Both the position numbers and the translations under genes were made by a program. 17,731 nt of DNA from positions 1 to 17,731 of the forward strand of contig JASMTN010000033.1 in assembly GCA_041694255.1 (NCBI GenBank). The letters are read 5' to 3'. The DNA comes from S009-33 sp041694255. GTDB taxonomy: Bacteria; Patescibacteriota; Gracilibacteria; Absconditabacterales; Absconditicoccaceae. Under the pieces are notes generated by a model. The model searched no databases. It saw only the letters and a program-made list of their open reading frames with translations, and was not told where the DNA came from. This document shows positions 16,588 through 17,731 of the stretch, piece after piece. The first letter of the stretch is position 1. Each line of letters begins with the position of its first letter.

Positions 16588-17001
16588 TTAATAACTATAA
16601 TTATTTTCTACAATATCTTGAAATATTTTTATTTCTTGCCATAATTTATTGATTTCATCTTGTGTAGTTTCATCTTCTCTCATAGAATCTATTTCTTTTC
16701 TATATTCTTCAAGTTTTGGCATAACTTTTTCTCTAAGTGTTTTTAATTTTGTAGAATCTGAACCATATTCATTATATAATTCAAAATCCGCATCCATTGT
16801 ATATCCTTCTATTTCCATTAACAAATCTGCAACCTGTTCTTGTGACACATCTTCCATGTTTTCATTATCTCATCATGCATTTTGTATTTGATTTTCAATG
16901 TTTCCTTTTGATTCCATGTTTTTTTCTTGTTCATTGCTTTCACATCAGTAGATAAATACTAAGGAAAGTGATATTAACATTATCATTACATTTTTTTTCA
17001 T
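16588..17001 (-). CDS. Putative lipoprotein, helical, function unknown
   Basis: A 137-residue protein from ATG 17001. It starts MKKNVMIMLISLSLVFIYGC: a short basic n-region, a hydrophobic core and a lipobox-like IYGC with Cys20 as the lipidation site. A polar linker with GG from tandem TGA codons follows. The rest (about 45-137) is a strongly acidic, helix-prone domain with Met/Leu/Glu spacing, for example LREKVMPKLEEYRKEIDSMRED and WQEIKIFQDIVEN, consistent with a helical hairpin. I recognise no family. It begins 28 nt after the GLUG-protein gene on the same strand, so the two likely form an operon and may work together at the cell surface. Starting instead at internal Met codons would lose the lipobox, so the first ATG is preferred. 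Confidence 0.8.
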
Positions 17002-17029
17002 TATTATTTTATTTAATTGGTAAATTGTT

Positions 17030-17731
17030 TTATTCATAATAAGTTTCTCATATAGTTATATTTTTAAGTTGTGTAGAAGCATCTATTCAAATAAACAAAT
17101 CTTCTGCAGTTATTGGATTTCAATCTTGATCTTGTCAATGTATAGTCAATCAATATCCATTTAAAGTTCAATTAAACTCTATAGGATCCCACCATCACCA
17201 TGTACTCATATCTATATCATTTGATAACCCATAGTTTGTATTTGGATAGTCTATCCAATATTGCAATTGAGTTTGATTTGCTTCTGTCATCATAAATGGA
17301 TTATCAGGTTTTCAATTTCAAGCAAGAGATATATTTAATTTATTTAATGGCAATGTCTCTGGCATATTATCCTTCAAGTATGGGTATGTATCTCATTCAT
17401 TTATACTCCATACATCTGTAAAGTCAAAACCTGTGAAACTTTCTTGTTTCAACATGTCTGCATTATACAATCATACTCCTCATACACTTCATGCTTGAGA
17501 TGATAGATCCTTATTCCAATATGTATAAGATTGCCGAGAACTTGTACTTGCTGTAAATCATGCATCATCCCTATTTGACTTCACATCTCATACTGCATAA
17601 CTTCTTTTTATATATCAATGAGATGTATATCATGCAAATCATCCTATACTACTACTTGTACTTGTTGTTTCTACATCTCATAAACTATAACTATCATATA
17701 TGTCTCATATAGATCTCCGTCAATAATTATA
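17030..17731 (-). CDS. GLUG-repeat extracellular protein, adhesin-like, N-terminus outside window
   Basis: The last 233 residues of a larger protein whose 5' part is beyond the window edge. The first ~60 residues show degenerate GLUG repeats: IYDSYSLGDV, IGGFAGYTSHGYIKRSYAVGDV, then AGFTAST and a YWNKDLSSQ block. Then comes FTGFDFTDVWSINEGDTYPYL, the typical end of a GLUG unit. After a short linker a further unit begins: NPFMMTEANQTQLQYWIDYP, YGLSNDIDMS, WWDPIEFNGTLNGYGLTIHGQD. Such repeats occur in long secreted or surface adhesins and, as I recall, are common in candidate-phyla bacteria. No C-terminal sorting motif or membrane helix is seen. Two CGG codons occur (17717-17719 and 17534-17536) where the expected residue is not fixed. 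Ser/Thr/Gly/Tyr-rich composition fits an extracellular beta-solenoid (inference). Confidence 0.82.

Overview
This window comes from a very AT-rich bacterial genome (roughly a quarter G+C by eye) that reads UGA as glycine (translation table 25). That code is known from the candidate phyla Absconditabacteria (SR1) and Gracilibacteria (BD1-5/GN02). The evidence is direct. Every conserved gene here carries in-frame TGA codons exactly where its family has invariant glycines, for example all three Walker A glycines of DnaX and the glycines of SecA GRGTD. All fifteen gene ends seen are TAA or TAG. All coordinates below assume TGA = Gly, so a standard-code reading breaks every gene into fragments.

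Layout. Positions 1-1826 (+): the 3' part of hisS (histidyl-tRNA synthetase), then prmC (release-factor glutamine methyltransferase). Positions 1853-2473 (-): a tRNA-Gly(GCC) and a small secreted protein, each followed by a rho-independent terminator. Positions 2602-6036 (+): ychF, dnaX and a ZIP-family metal transporter. Positions 6038-7159 (-): mnmA, convergent with the transporter at a 1-nt gap. Positions 7312-12926 (+): a transpeptidase penicillin-binding protein, metG, a histidine-phosphatase-fold protein and an overlapping aminoglycoside-phosphotransferase-fold kinase. Positions 12927-17731 (-): a GLUG-repeat surface protein (N-terminus outside the window), a lipoprotein, secA and rnpA, in transcription order.

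Most genes are housekeeping: tRNA charging and modification, replication clamp loading, ribosome-associated ATPase, secretion, RNase P and cell-wall cross-linking. The cell-surface part is the secreted protein, the lipoprotein and the GLUG adhesin-like protein, which fits an episymbiotic or host-attached lifestyle (inference).

The most interesting signals are not genes. (1) A CGA codon in HisS motif 2 sits where the family always has an aromatic residue, which hints that CGA may be read as Trp. (2) None of the thirteen visible start codons has a Shine-Dalgarno sequence at normal spacing. (3) Six candidate promoters share a strict TTGAAA-like / 16-nt / TATAAA-like layout. (4) The rnpA-secA gap is filled by a repeat element with inverted ends and two internal palindromes whose arms differ by compensatory changes. 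(5) A 21-nt stretch of that element recurs, in frame, inside the DnaX linker. I found no CRISPR array, prophage, transposase or obvious new defence system.
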